Below, one piece after another: positions 5,791 to 6,036 of a stretch of DNA of 6,036 nucleotides. Source of the DNA: Clostridiales bacterium (GTDB taxonomy: Bacteria > Bacillota > Clostridia > Peptostreptococcales > T1SED10-28); NCBI GenBank assembly GCA_007134725.1, contig SLKF01000214.1, positions 1 through 6,036 of the forward strand, written 5' to 3'. Within the stretch, counting starts at the first letter, position 1, and every line of letters starts with the position of its first letter. Made by a program: the position numbers and the translations under genes. Under the pieces are notes generated by a model that worked only from the letters and a program-made list of their open reading frames with translations, made no database searches and had not been told where the DNA came from.

Positions 5791-6036
5791 ATGATCCGAA
5801 TTGATTTTAGTAAGTTAAATCCACTGGAAAGAGAAATCCACAAAAAGTTAAGTAAAGCCGCAACCAGTCAAACTTCCATTACCATTGATGAAGCCGCCGA
5901 ACTTTGCAACTGTTCCATGTCAAAAATCTCGAAGTTTGTAAAAAAGCTGGGTTTCCTCAATTACAAACAGTATATGCAGTTTCTTTATCAAAAAGATATT
6001 TCTTCCCCGGAGGCCAGCAGTGAACTGGAGCGGTTA
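5791..6036 (+). CDS. RpiR-family transcriptional regulator (N-terminal part only)
   Basis: The first 82 residues are visible and the frame is open at the window end. Residues about 11-70 form an RpiR-type helix-turn-helix: NPLEREIHKKL, then TIDEAAELCNCSMSKISKFV (31-50) with the recognition helix near 43-53, then the family's characteristic KKLGFLNYKQYMQFL (51-65). RpiR regulators are normally about 250-290 residues and carry a C-terminal SIS domain that binds a phosphosugar; that part lies outside the window and is only assumed. The gene is divergent from the oxidase-Etf-SDR-kinase cluster, separated by 247 bp containing GAAA/TTTC palindromes. It is therefore the obvious candidate to control the cluster, possibly in response to the product of the neighbouring kinase. 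I see no basis for a specific gene name. Confidence 0.85.
   Translation, partial: MIRIDFSKLNPLEREIHKKLSKAATSQTSITIDEAAELCNCSMSKISKFVKKLGFLNYKQYMQFLYQKDISSPEASSELERL

Overview
The window is almost fully coding and carries one catabolic-looking gene cluster on the minus strand with a divergent regulator at its head. Codon use, moderate-to-low GC, strong GGAGG-type ribosome binding sites and a sigma-A-like promoter suggest a member of the Bacillota, probably a clostridium. No marker gene in the window fixes the genus.

Layout, in the direction of minus-strand transcription: an FAD-linked oxidase of the YgcU type (5543-4071), the small and large electron transfer flavoprotein subunits EtfB (3954-3160) and EtfA (3158-2196), a short-chain dehydrogenase of the YgcW type (2074-1295), and an FGGY-family carbohydrate kinase of the YgcE type (1245 to the window edge, C-terminus missing). 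On the plus strand, from 5791 to the other edge, is the N-terminal part of an RpiR-family regulator. Between regulator and oxidase lie a good promoter for the cluster, a set of palindromes that look like operators, and a leader-RNA hairpin. No rho-independent terminator is visible between the minus-strand genes, so they may form one operon.

The oxidase, dehydrogenase and kinase look, from remembered sequences, like orthologs of Escherichia coli YgcU, YgcW and YgcE. In E. coli these sit with Etf-like genes (ygcQ, ygcR) in a locus whose substrate, to my knowledge, is not established. A reasonable reading is a pathway for an unidentified sugar, polyol or sugar acid. The flavoprotein oxidises a hydroxyl and passes electrons to EtfAB, the SDR interconverts a ketone and an alcohol with NAD(P)H, and the kinase makes a phosphorylated intermediate. 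The RpiR regulator may sense that intermediate. The most notable point is that the Etf pair looks complete and resembles the electron-bifurcating type, whereas the E. coli YgcR that I remember is strongly divergent. No transporter, aldolase, ferredoxin or Etf:quinone oxidoreductase gene is in the window.
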